From the NCBI GenBank assembly GCA_905210085.1, contig CAJLVJ010000007.1, positions 1 to 52,778 on the forward strand: a DNA stretch of 52,778 bases. Reading direction: 5' to 3'. Source of the stretch: an uncultured Collinsella sp. GTDB lineage: Bacteria > Actinomycetota > Coriobacteriia > Coriobacteriales > Coriobacteriaceae. A model generated the notes under the pieces. That model ran no database searches. It worked only from the letters and a program-made list of their open reading frames with translations, and was not told where the DNA came from. This document shows, one piece after another, positions 41,620 to 49,763 of the stretch; position 1 is the stretch's first letter; each line of letters begins with the position of its first letter. A program made the position numbers and the translations under genes.

Positions 41620-42906
41620 ATGTCGGTCGATATAGCCACGTATGTCCACGATCTTGCCGTTGCCGCCAAGGCAGCGTCGGCCTCGCTTGCCACGGCGAGC
41701 GATGAGCAGCGTCAGGAGGCCGTGCGCGCCATGGCCGCAGCACTGCGCAACGGTGTCGACTCCATCGTCGCCGCTAACGAGCTCGATATGTCCGCCGCGC
41801 GCGATGCGGGCACTTCGGCCGGTCTGCTCGACCGTCTGCTGCTGACGCCTGAGCGCGTCGAGAGCATGGCCGCCGGTTTGGAGAAGCTCGCCGAGCTGCC
41901 CGATCCCGTCGGCCGCGTGCTCGACCACTGCGTGCTTGCGAGCGGTGTGGACCTGACCCGCGTGAGCGTGCCGTTGGGCCTGGTCGCCATGGTCTACGAG
42001 GCGCGCCCCAACGTGACGGCCGACGCCGCAGGCATCTGCATCCGTACCGGCAACGCCTGCATTCTACGCGGCGGCTCGCTGGCCTATCACTCGTGTGCCA
42101 TGATCGCCGAGCTGCTGGCCGATGCGCTCGAGGGCAAGGGCTTCCCGCGCGAGGCCGTGTCGATGATCGAGTCCACCGACCGCGAGGCCACCGGCGAGCT
42201 CATGAAGCTCCGCGGTATTGTCGACGTACTCATTCCGCGCGGAGGTGCAGGCCTGATCCAGCGCTGCGTGCGCGAGTCGCTTGTGCCGGTGATCGAGACG
42301 GGCACGGGCAACTGCCACATCTACGTGCATGAATCCGCCGACTTTGATAAGGCGCTCAACATTATCGTTAATGCCAAGACCCAGCGCGTAGGCGTGTGCA
42401 ATGCCGCCGAGTCGCTGCTGGTCGACCGTGCTGTGGCCGATGCGTTTTTGCCCGCGGTCGTGACCGTGCTGCATGACCACGGCGTGCTCATTCACGGCGA
42501 CGAGGCAACCTGCGCCGCATGCGCCGATGCCGGGCTTGTGGAGGGCGATGACTACGTCGCCGCGACTGAGGAGGACTGGGGTCGCGAGTACCTGGCGCTC
42601 GAGATGAGCGTGAAGGTCGTGGCAAACGAGGACGAGGCCATCGCACACATCAACCGCTACGGCACGATGCACTCCGAGGCCATCGTTGCCGAGGATACGG
42701 ATGCTTGCGAGCGCTTCCTCGATGCTGTCGATGCCTCGGCCGTGTACTCCAACGCCAGCACTCGCTTCACTGACGGCGGCGAGTTTGGCCTGGGTGCCGA
42801 GATCGGCATCTCGACCCAAAAACTCCACGCCCGTGGCCCCTTTGCCGCCGAGGCCCTCACCACCTACAAATACAAGCTCCGCGGCACCGGCCAGGTCCGT
42901 CCCTAA
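41620..42906 (+). CDS. proA: ProA, gamma-glutamyl phosphate reductase
   Basis: Second enzyme of proline synthesis: glutamyl-5-phosphate + NADPH to glutamate semialdehyde. The 428-aa protein has PLGLVAMVYEARPNVT near 118, LRGGSLAYHS near 148, ETGTGNCHIYV near 228, and the catalytic Cys in RVGVCNAAESLLV near 257. ATG follows AGGAGAAAGGG. It is separated from proB by a hydrolase gene and repeat elements and must have its own promoter. Confidence 0.94.
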   Translation: MSVDIATYVHDLAVAAKAASASLATASDEQRQEAVRAMAAALRNGVDSIVAANELDMSAARDAGTSAGLLDRLLLTPERVESMAAGLEKLAELPDPVGRVLDHCVLASGVDLTRVSVPLGLVAMVYEARPNVTADAAGICIRTGNACILRGGSLAYHSCAMIAELLADALEGKGFPREAVSMIESTDREATGELMKLRGIVDVLIPRGGAGLIQRCVRESLVPVIETGTGNCHIYVHESADFDKALNIIVNAKTQRVGVCNAAESLLVDRAVADAFLPAVVTVLHDHGVLIHGDEATCAACADAGLVEGDDYVAATEEDWGREYLALEMSVKVVANEDEAIAHINRYGTMHSEAIVAEDTDACERFLDAVDASAVYSNASTRFTDGGEFGLGAEIGISTQKLHARGPFAAEALTTYKYKLRGTGQVRP

Positions 42907-42919
42907 CGCCCGCGCAAAC

Positions 42920-42961
42920 AAAAACCACCACAAAGGTGCCTGTCCCCTTTGTGGTGGTTTT
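42920..42961 (+). repeat. CCACAAAG hairpin repeat, copy 6
   Basis: AAAACCACCACAAAGG with its complement and a TGCCTGTCC loop, the clearest copy of the family. It sits between the convergent proA and HD-domain genes as a bidirectional terminator. Confidence 0.9.
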
Positions 42962-42976
42962 AGGTGGCGTTGACGG

Positions 42977-43576
42977 TTAGGCCTGGAAGGTATCTCGGTC
43001 GGGGGCGAAGGACTGCATGGCCGCGATGGTGCGGTCAAAGAGCTCGGGGAGCTCCCAGCCCAACATCTCGGCGCCCTGCGAAATCACGTCGCGCGAGCAG
43101 CCGGCGGCAAAGCGTTTGTCCTTGAACTTCTTCTTGAGCGACTTGGTCGTAAAGTCCATAACGCTCTTGCTCGGGCGCATGATGACGGCAGCGCCGATCA
43201 GGCCGGTGAGCTCATCGCAGGCAAACAGGATCTTTTCCATCTGCAGCTCGGGCTTGGGTAGTGAGGTGTTGAAGTCCGACGTGTGCGTCTGGATGGCGCG
43301 AATGAGCTCGGGAGACGCACCTTCGCCCTCAAGAATCTCGGCAGCATAGATGGTGTGGTTAATGGGGTCGTCCTCATGCTCCTCCCAATCCAGGTCGTGC
43401 AGCAGACCGACGATGCCCCAAAACTCCTCGTTCTCGGGGTCGAACTCGCGCGCAAAGTAGCGCATAGTGCCCTCGACCGTCTCGCCATGGGTGATATGGA
43501 ACGGGTCCTTGTTGTGCTCATTGAGCAGTTCGAACGCGCGGTCGCGGGTGATTCCGGCGGTAAGCGGCTCTGCCAT
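42977..43576 (-). CDS. HD-domain phosphohydrolase-like protein
   Basis: 199-aa cytosolic protein with the HD metal pattern: H in ITHGETVEG, H-D in GLLHDLDWEEH near 62, a His in the INHTIYAAE helix, and THTSD near 95. Such proteins hydrolyse nucleotides or phosphoesters; the substrate is unknown. ATG follows AAGGAG. Transcribed toward proA, 108 bp downstream of the CarD-like gene, with a REP hairpin between. Confidence 0.8.
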   Translation of the reverse strand: MAEPLTAGITRDRAFELLNEHNKDPFHITHGETVEGTMRYFAREFDPENEEFWGIVGLLHDLDWEEHEDDPINHTIYAAEILEGEGASPELIRAIQTHTSDFNTSLPKPELQMEKILFACDELTGLIGAAVIMRPSKSVMDFTTKSLKKKFKDKRFAAGCSRDVISQGAEMLGWELPELFDRTIAAMQSFAPDRDTFQA

Positions 43577-43630
43577 AAGAGACTCCTTGTGCTCGTGGGT
43601 ATCGATAAGAATGAATACTACTAGAACAAG

Positions 43631-43671
43631 AAAACCACCACAAAGGTGCATGTTCCCTTTGTGGTGGTTTT
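43631..43671 (+). repeat. CCACAAAG hairpin repeat, copy 7
   Basis: AAAACCACCACAAAGG and CCCTTTGTGGTGGTTTT around TGCATGTT. It is 13 bp after the CarD-like gene stop (minus strand), acting as its terminator. Confidence 0.85.
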
Positions 43672-43684
43672 TGGCGCGGATGGG

Positions 43685-44170
43685 TTAGTTGAGGGCGGCT
43701 TGGGCTAGGCGGGCTTCGGCGGCCTCCTCGGTGACGCCAAGGGCCACGGCGAACTCCTCGATGGAGCGGCGTTTGGCCTCCTTGAGTACGCGCATGTAGT
43801 AGGAGCTGGGTTTTTTATCAGCTTCCTCGGCCTGGCGGATGCGGTGCATCATGGTCTTTGCCACGCGGACCGTCTCGGGCGCGCCCAGCTTGAGCTGCTG
43901 CTTAAAGTGCGTCTCCTCAAGCGAGCTGTTGCGCTCGGTAAAGGTGTCGCACTCCAGCTCGTCATAGTGGCTCAGCAGGTGCTCGGCATCTTGCTGAGAG
44001 ATGGCGGCGTGCAGACGGTCGGCCTGCGCCACGGGGTACATGAGGATCGTCTGCGCATGTCCCTGCTTGGTCTCGAGCAACAGCATGGGCTGCGGTGTGT
44101 CGTCCCTAAAACCGACGACGGTGCAGACTCCCTGGCCCGGATGAATGACGTGTTGACCGATTGAGAACAT
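43685..44170 (-). CDS. CarD-family transcriptional regulator
   Basis: 161-aa protein with the CarD/CdnL RNA-polymerase-interacting domain at the N-terminus (MFSIGQHVIHPGQGVCTVVGF, Tudor-like) and a helical C-terminal DNA-binding part (SSYYMRVLKEAKRRSIEEFAVALGVT). Family members stabilise promoter open complexes, especially at rRNA genes. ATG follows TTGGAGG. Divergent from argS across 342 bp. Confidence 0.85.
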   Translation of the reverse strand: MFSIGQHVIHPGQGVCTVVGFRDDTPQPMLLLETKQGHAQTILMYPVAQADRLHAAISQQDAEHLLSHYDELECDTFTERNSSLEETHFKQQLKLGAPETVRVAKTMMHRIRQAEEADKKPSSYYMRVLKEAKRRSIEEFAVALGVTEEAAEARLAQAALN

Positions 44171-44512
44171 GCTACCTCCAACTTATACGAATTTACGTAT
44201 GTCTAGAATAACACGCTGACGTGCGCAAACCCGTACTTTATGCAGGAAAAGCACACAACTCTGATAGGTAAGAGTATTCGATAACAGACGCAGCTCATTC
44301 ACACCTTTATGCATTTTCAACGCCTGCATAATCTGCAGGCAGACCGGCATCTTTGAGTGACTCCATACAAGCTGTAGTCATTTTTGTGCATATGCAATAT
44401 CTATTAGCTTTACCCTGCGACAGTGCCCGTCGCTTGTGATAGAGTGCTACAAACTCTGGCTTTTGCCCTACGAGTGACCAAGAGCTCGGGGGCTTTAACA
44501 CAAGGAGGATCT
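44171..44512. other. intergenic region between CarD-like gene and argS
   Basis: AT-rich. It contains a GCCTGCA/TGCAGGC hairpin (44322-44340), a TGCATATGCA palindrome near 44385, and TGTGATAGAGT as a possible extended -10 for argS. No T-box or other riboswitch is recognised, and the short open frames here lack ribosome sites. Confidence 0.4.
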
Positions 44513-46366
44513 ATGCCCGAGAAGATTGAAGAGCTGGTACGCGCTGCGCTTGCTGCGGCCCAGGAGGCCGGCGACCTTTCCGCATTTGAACTTGACGATT
44601 GCGCTATCGAGCGACCGGCTGACACTTCTCATGGCGAGTGGACCTCTACCATGGCCCTGAAGTCCGCCAAGCTGGCCCACTGCGCCCCGCGCAAGATCGC
44701 CGAGGCCATCGTTGCCCATATGCCCGAGGACCCCGCGATCGAGAAGGTCGAGATCGCAGGCCCCGGCTTCATCAACTTCTACCTCTCCGTTGCCGTCAAG
44801 AATGCCATCTTTGGCGAGGCTCGCGAGAAGGGTATGGACTTCGCTAAGTCCAACGTCGGTGGTGGCCTGAAGACCCAGGTCGAGTTCGTTTCCGCCAACC
44901 CCGTCGGCCCCATGCACATCGGCCACGGCCGCTGGGCCGCGCTGGGCGACTCGCTCTGCCGCGTTATGGATCACGCCGGTTACGACATCCAGCGTGAGTT
45001 CTACATCAACGACCACGGCTCTCAGATGAACACCTTCGGCAACTCCATCAGCACGCGCTATATGCAGCTTGCCGACATCATCGCCAAGCAGGGCGTGGAT
45101 ATCGACGAGGCTCACAAGCTGCTGATCGCCGACCGCGACGCCTTTGTTGCCGACGAGAACGACGAGCATCCCGAGACCCATCCGTATCAGGACAACTTTG
45201 CCGAGACCCTGGGCAAGGACTCCTACGGCGGCGACTACATCATCGACGAGGCCGCCGAGTTCTGGCGCACCGACGGCGATAAGTGGGTCAACGCCGATCC
45301 GCAGGAGCGCATGGAGAGCTTCCGTGAGCGCGGCTATGTAAAGATGGTCGACAACATGCGCGACCTTTGCCATGCCGTTAACTGCGACTTCGATCGTTGG
45401 TTCTCCGAGCGCTCGCTGTATGTGAAGGACACCGAGGGCGAGACCGCCGGCACCTCCGCCGTCGACCGCGCTTTTGAGAAGCTCGACAAGATGGGCTACC
45501 TCTACACCAAGGACGGCGCCCTGTGGTTCCGCTCTACCGACCTGGGCGATGACAAGGACCGCGTTCTGATCAAGTCCGACGGCGAGTACACCTACTTCGC
45601 CTCCGACGTCGCCTATCACTGGGATAAGTTCCAGCGCGTCGACCACGTCATCGACATCTGGGGCGCCGACCACCACGGCTACATCGAGCGCGTCCGCTGC
45701 GTCTGCGACGCTCTTGGCTATCCCGGCAAGTTTGAGGTTCTGCTGGGCCAGCTCGTCAACCTGCTGCGTAACGGCAAGCCCGTCCGTATGTCCAAGCGCA
45801 AGGGCACCATGGTGACCCTGCAGGAGCTCGTCGACGAGGTCGGCTCCGATGCCGCTCGCTACACGCTCATCTCCAAGAGCTCCAACCAGATGGTCGACTT
45901 CGATATTGAGGCTGTTAAGAAGCGCGATAACTCCAACCCGGTGTACTACGTGCAGTACGCTCACGCCCGCGTGTGCTCCATCCTGCGCCGTGCCGCTGAC
46001 GTTACGCCCGAGCAGGCTGACGAGATGGGCATGAAGGCCGTCGCCGCCAAGGCCATCGGTGAGAACGTCGATTACTCGCTGCTGACCGACCCGACCGAGC
46101 TCGCCCTTTCGCGTAAGCTCAACGAGCTCACCGACCTGATTGCCAGCTGCGCTCGCGACCGCGCCCCGTTCCGTCTGACGCACTTTGCTGAGGAACTCGC
46201 CGGAGACTTCCACAGCTTCTACGCTGCCTGCCAGGTTCTGCCGAGCGAGGGCCGTCCCGTCGACCCCGAGCTTTCGCGCGCCCGTCTGGCCGCTTGCGAC
46301 GCCGTCCGCGTGACGCTCGCTCTGGTGCTCACCCTTGTTGGTGTCTCCGCTCCCGAGCAGATGTAA
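44513..46366 (+). CDS. argS: ArgS, arginyl-tRNA synthetase
   Basis: Class I synthetase charging tRNA-Arg, 617 aa. An N-terminal additional domain (residues 1-110) is followed by ANPVGPMHIGHGRW (HIGH near 135), a KMSKS variant MSKRKGT near 425, and the C-terminal DALR anticodon-binding helices. ATG follows AAGGAGG. A good Rho-independent terminator follows, so it is a single-gene unit. Confidence 0.95.
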   Translation: MPEKIEELVRAALAAAQEAGDLSAFELDDCAIERPADTSHGEWTSTMALKSAKLAHCAPRKIAEAIVAHMPEDPAIEKVEIAGPGFINFYLSVAVKNAIFGEAREKGMDFAKSNVGGGLKTQVEFVSANPVGPMHIGHGRWAALGDSLCRVMDHAGYDIQREFYINDHGSQMNTFGNSISTRYMQLADIIAKQGVDIDEAHKLLIADRDAFVADENDEHPETHPYQDNFAETLGKDSYGGDYIIDEAAEFWRTDGDKWVNADPQERMESFRERGYVKMVDNMRDLCHAVNCDFDRWFSERSLYVKDTEGETAGTSAVDRAFEKLDKMGYLYTKDGALWFRSTDLGDDKDRVLIKSDGEYTYFASDVAYHWDKFQRVDHVIDIWGADHHGYIERVRCVCDALGYPGKFEVLLGQLVNLLRNGKPVRMSKRKGTMVTLQELVDEVGSDAARYTLISKSSNQMVDFDIEAVKKRDNSNPVYYVQYAHARVCSILRRAADVTPEQADEMGMKAVAAKAIGENVDYSLLTDPTELALSRKLNELTDLIASCARDRAPFRLTHFAEELAGDFHSFYAACQVLPSEGRPVDPELSRARLAACDAVRVTLALVLTLVGVSAPEQM

Positions 46367-46412
46367 GCTACGGGTCATTTGACCGTGTAGGTTCGGCTTT
46401 GCTGAGCCCTAT

Positions 46413-46445
46413 AAGCCCGATCTCCATGCGGAGGTCGGGCTTTTT
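46413..46445 (+). terminator. Rho-independent terminator of argS
   Basis: AAGCCCGATCTCC pairs with GGAGGTCGGGCTT (one G-U pair) around a 4-nt loop, ending in TTTTT. Confidence 0.88.
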
Positions 46446-46489
46446 GCAAACGCCGACGTATTGACGAATTTGGAACTGCTGGAAATACG

Positions 46490-46639
46490 AAACTATGCCG
46501 GTTTACTACGATGAAATGAGAAATTCCAACCACGCCGGCTTTTCGCAAAAAAGTGCAAGGCATCTACCTGCGGTTTTAGTTCAACAAGTTTCGGAGTGGT
46601 CGCGGTTGAGCGATTCATCGTAGTAAACCGCCATAGTTT
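46490..46639. mobile_element. MITE-like element B (150 bp)
   Basis: Terminal inverted repeats of 26 bp (46490-46515 with 46614-46639) match at 25 positions and contain TTTACTACG. The interior holds CTACCTGCGGTTTT (46564-46577), exactly the reverse complement of 39918-39931 in element A. No open frame of note. It lies between the argS terminator and the rho promoter. Confidence 0.7.
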
Positions 46640-46689
46640 TGGCGGAGGCAGTCAGATTTGTGGGTGTTAAACCAAAAAGTGCCCCTTTT

Positions 46690-46720
46690 GACTAGTCGTT
46701 TAAGAGCGTTCCCAATGACT
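46690..46720 (+). repeat. partial REP-like repeat
   Basis: GACTAGTCGTTTAAGAGCGT and CCCAATGACT match the third unit of the cluster at 27121-27258 with two changes. It directly precedes the rho promoter. Confidence 0.7.
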
Positions 46721-46723
46721 AAG

Positions 46724-46751
46724 TTGCAGGTGGTTGCGGTTGTGTTACACT
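46724..46751 (+). promoter_or_regulatory. rho promoter
   Basis: TTGCAG, 16-bp spacer, TACACT. It gives a leader of about 137 nt that contains a CCCTG/CAGGG hairpin (46832-46851) and a TGTGATCACA palindrome (46856-46865). Leader-based control, as for rho in other bacteria, is possible. Confidence 0.65.
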
Positions 46752-46894
46752 AACGCTGCGTATATGACGCAATCATCTCGATACAGATCAATGATGTCCG
46801 TCGTTTTGAACGGAACTAGACTGTTTAGCCGCCCTGAAGGTTTATGCAGGGAGCATGTGATCACAGGGCTTGAAAAGAAAGTTGAGCAAACACT

Positions 46895-49450
46895 GTGTCT
46901 GATCAACAGCAAGAAAACGAAATAACGACGACGCAAGCCGCTCCCGCTGCACCGGTTGTGTCGGACCAGGTCGCGGCGCCCGCGCAAACCTCGGCTCCTG
47001 AGACGCCTAAGGCTACTTCGACGCCTACGCCTGCAACGGCTGAGAAGGCCGTGCCTGCAACTGGTGAGGAGGCTGCTCCGGCAAAGCCCAAGCGCACGCG
47101 CCGCACGGCCAAGCCTGCCGCAGACGGCGAGGAAGCCACCAAGCCCAAGCGCCGTACCACGCGCACGACGCGCGCCAAGCGCACCGTTGCAGCTGACTCC
47201 TCGGCGCCGATTTCCGATGAGGTCGCGCAGGCACGTGCGTTGGCGCAGATTAGCGAGGCTCAGGTGGTGCGCGCCCGCCGTCGTGCTGCCGAGCGCGAGG
47301 CCGCGGCTCTGACCGAGCTTGCAGCTCCGTCTGTGCCCGAGATCCCTGCCGCCGACCAGCCGACCGAGAAGCCGGCACCGCGCACACGCCGTCGCACGGC
47401 TGCTAAGGCCGAGCAGGTTGCTGAACAGGTAACCCCCGAGCTCACCGAGGCTTCGGTTCGTTCCGCGGCAGGGGAGGGCGCATCGCCTGCTGAGTCCGCT
47501 GCGCCTGTCGAGGCCAGCGAAGTTCCCGTTGTCGATCCGGCTTTGCGCCCGCACCGTCGCGGTCGCAAGCCCAAGGCCTTCGTCGAGGCCGAGAAGGCCG
47601 CAGCCGCAGCCGCCGCCGCTCGGGATGCTGTGGCGACCGCCGAGTCTGCAACCGCTGCCGACGCGCCCGTCCAGGATGCTACGACTTCAGAGGCCGTTTC
47701 TGCCGATGCCGAGCCCGCCGACGTCCGTCCTGGTCGCAGCCATCGTACTGCTGCTAAGCGCACGTCCAAGGCCAAGGCTGCCAAGAAGGGTGCGTCCGAG
47801 GATTCCGCCGAGACGACCGTCGATGCATCGGCTGATGCCGCCGAGCCCCAGGACGTCGAACAGCCTGCGTCTGAGAAGCCCAAGCGCGGTCGTAAGAAGT
47901 CCGCTAAGGCCAAGGCGTCCGAGCAGCAGGCCGAGGCCGAGCTGCAGGTCGATTCCAAGGCCGAGGCCAGCGATGATACTGCGGCTAACGCCGATGCCGC
48001 CGCAACCGATGGTGCCGCTCCCGCTGAGGCCGATGACAACGCTCGCCCCAACCGTCGCCAGCACAAGCGCAACGACGAGCGCAACGAGCGCAAGGACGAC
48101 CGCAACAACGACCGTCGCAACCGTCAGCGCGATCGCAAGCAGCGCAACAAGGAACGTAATGCCGCCCCCACCGAGCCCACGCTTTCGCGCGAGGAACTCG
48201 CGGCCATGAAGGTCGCCGAGCTGCGCGAAAAGGCCAAGGAGTTCGAGATCGAGACGACCGGCAAGAAGAAGGCCGAGCTCGTCGAGGAAATCTACACCAC
48301 TGCCGCGAAGGCCGAGGGCTTCCGCGACATCAAGGGCATTCTGCAGATTCGCCCGGACAGCTCCGGCATCATCCACGCCCATGGCTACATGAAGTCCAAC
48401 GACGACGCCTTCGTGCCCGCCTACCTCATCCGCTCCGCGCGTCTGCGCACGGGCGACGTCATCGAGGGCTCGCTGCGTCCTTCGCGCGGCGGCGACAAGC
48501 GCGCCGGCCTCGCCAAAATCACGACCGTCAACGGTCTGGACCCCGAGCAGATTCGCAACCGCCCCAAGTTCGGTGACCTCACCCCGGTCTATCCCAACGA
48601 GCCGCTGCGCATGGAGCATGGCAAGGACTCCATTACCGGTCGCGCCATCGACATCGTGTCGCCGATCGGCAAGGGTCAGCGTGGCCTGATCGTGTCCCCG
48701 CCCAAGGCCGGCAAGACCACAATCCTCAAGAAGATCTGCCAGTCTATCTCGATTAACAACCCCGAGGTGCACCTCATCTGCCTGCTCGTCGACGAGCGCC
48801 CCGAAGAGGTTACCGATATGCAGCGTTCCATCAAGGGCGAGGTTGTGGCGTCCACCTTCGATATGCCCGCCGACAACCACACTCGTGTGGCAGAGCTCGT
48901 CATCGAGCGCGCCAAGCGCATCGTGGAGCTGGGCGGCGATGTCGTGGTGGTGCTCGACTCCATCACGCGTCTTGCCCGCGCCTACAACTTGGCGGCGCCC
49001 GCCTCAGGCCGCATCCTTTCGGGCGGCGTCGATTCGGCGGCACTGTATCCGCCCAAGCGCTTCCTGGGCGCAGCCCGCAATATCGAGAACGGTGGCTCGC
49101 TCACCATCCTGGCCTCTGCCCTCATCGACACCGGTTCCAAGATGGATGAGGTCATCTTTGAGGAGTTCAAGGGCACCGGCAACATGGAGCTTAAGCTCGA
49201 CCGCGACCTAGCCGATCGCCGCATCTTCCCGGCTATCGACCCCGTTGCCTCCGGTACGCGTAACGAGGACCTGTTGGTCGACGAGCAGATGCGTCCGTTT
49301 GTCTTTGGTCTACGTCGCATTCTTGCCGGCATGAACAACACCGAGCGCGCGGCCGCATCGTTTATCAAGGGTCTTAAGGGCACCAACACCAACCAGGAGT
49401 TCCTGGTGCGTTCGGCCAAAAAGCACAGCGACTACGAGCAGACGTTCTAG
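46895..49450 (+). CDS. rho: Rho, transcription termination factor with long N-terminal extension
   Basis: Hexameric RNA helicase ending transcription. Residues ~430-851 are the normal Rho: Rho_N (SREELAAMKVAELREKAKEF), RNA-binding fold (ILQIRPDSSGIIHAHGYM), Walker A SPPKAGKTT near 605, and VVVLDSITRLARAYN near 690. The first ~430 residues are an Ala/Glu/Lys-rich, presumably disordered extension with about six basic patches (for example KRGRKKSAK, RRGRKPK) and an Arg/Asn/Asp-rich stretch just before Rho_N. Start is GTG without a clear ribosome site; an in-frame stop lies four codons upstream, which fixes it. Extensions are common in actinobacterial Rho, and this one is long. Confidence 0.95.
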   Translation: MSDQQQENEITTTQAAPAAPVVSDQVAAPAQTSAPETPKATSTPTPATAEKAVPATGEEAAPAKPKRTRRTAKPAADGEEATKPKRRTTRTTRAKRTVAADSSAPISDEVAQARALAQISEAQVVRARRRAAEREAAALTELAAPSVPEIPAADQPTEKPAPRTRRRTAAKAEQVAEQVTPELTEASVRSAAGEGASPAESAAPVEASEVPVVDPALRPHRRGRKPKAFVEAEKAAAAAAAARDAVATAESATAADAPVQDATTSEAVSADAEPADVRPGRSHRTAAKRTSKAKAAKKGASEDSAETTVDASADAAEPQDVEQPASEKPKRGRKKSAKAKASEQQAEAELQVDSKAEASDDTAANADAAATDGAAPAEADDNARPNRRQHKRNDERNERKDDRNNDRRNRQRDRKQRNKERNAAPTEPTLSREELAAMKVAELREKAKEFEIETTGKKKAELVEEIYTTAAKAEGFRDIKGILQIRPDSSGIIHAHGYMKSNDDAFVPAYLIRSARLRTGDVIEGSLRPSRGGDKRAGLAKITTVNGLDPEQIRNRPKFGDLTPVYPNEPLRMEHGKDSITGRAIDIVSPIGKGQRGLIVSPPKAGKTTILKKICQSISINNPEVHLICLLVDERPEEVTDMQRSIKGEVVASTFDMPADNHTRVAELVIERAKRIVELGGDVVVVLDSITRLARAYNLAAPASGRILSGGVDSAALYPPKRFLGAARNIENGGSLTILASALIDTGSKMDEVIFEEFKGTGNMELKLDRDLADRRIFPAIDPVASGTRNEDLLVDEQMRPFVFGLRRILAGMNNTERAAASFIKGLKGTNTNQEFLVRSAKKHSDYEQTF

Positions 49451-49488
49451 GTTGTCATCCACACGCAGCGTTAATCATCAATGCGATA

Positions 49489-49519
49489 AAGGGTCGGGGC
49501 TTTGAGCCTCGGCCCTTTT
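49489..49519 (+). terminator. Rho-independent terminator of rho
   Basis: AAGGGTCGGGGC pairs with GCCTCGGCCCTT (two G-U pairs), loop TTTGA, then TTTTC. Confidence 0.75.
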
Positions 49520-49598
49520 CTATATCGCCGCTTCGCACTTATTTTTGACCATAAGACTGGCAAGCAGCAGGTTTCCCGTTTCAATCCGACATCGTCGC

Positions 49599-49627
49599 TT
49601 GCAATCGACAGGGCGGTTTCGCATAAT
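49599..49627 (+). promoter_or_regulatory. promoter of the unknown protein/VanZ pair
   Basis: TTGCAA, 17-bp spacer, CATAAT. A small GGGGC-ATA-GCCCC hairpin (about 49685) lies in the leader before the next gene; nothing else was found between 49520 and 49763. Confidence 0.6.
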
Positions 49628-49763
49628 AGCTTTTAAGCTTCGCGACGGAAAACGCAGATGAAACGAACCATATACCGTTGCTTTGGGGCATAGCCCCGCT
49701 TCATCTTCTCTCGCGCAGCCAACTGAATGATGCGATTTGGGTGCTGGAAGATGGGGAGAGCTC

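Noticed and set aside
16621..43671. Possible CRISPR or spaced-repeat array from the seven CCACAAAG hairpins
   Set aside because: Copies are kilobases apart at gene ends, not regularly spaced; no cas genes.
44307..44501. 64-codon minus-strand frame upstream of argS
   Set aside because: Covers the argS promoter region, composition unlike neighbouring genes, no ribosome site.
44495..46378. 627-codon open frame antisense to argS
   Set aside because: Val/Leu/Gly-rich shadow of a highly biased synthetase gene; no ribosome site or recognisable domain.
46856..46865. TGTGATCACA, a CRP-site-like palindrome in the rho leader
   Set aside because: Too short and inside the transcript; kept only as part of leader structure.
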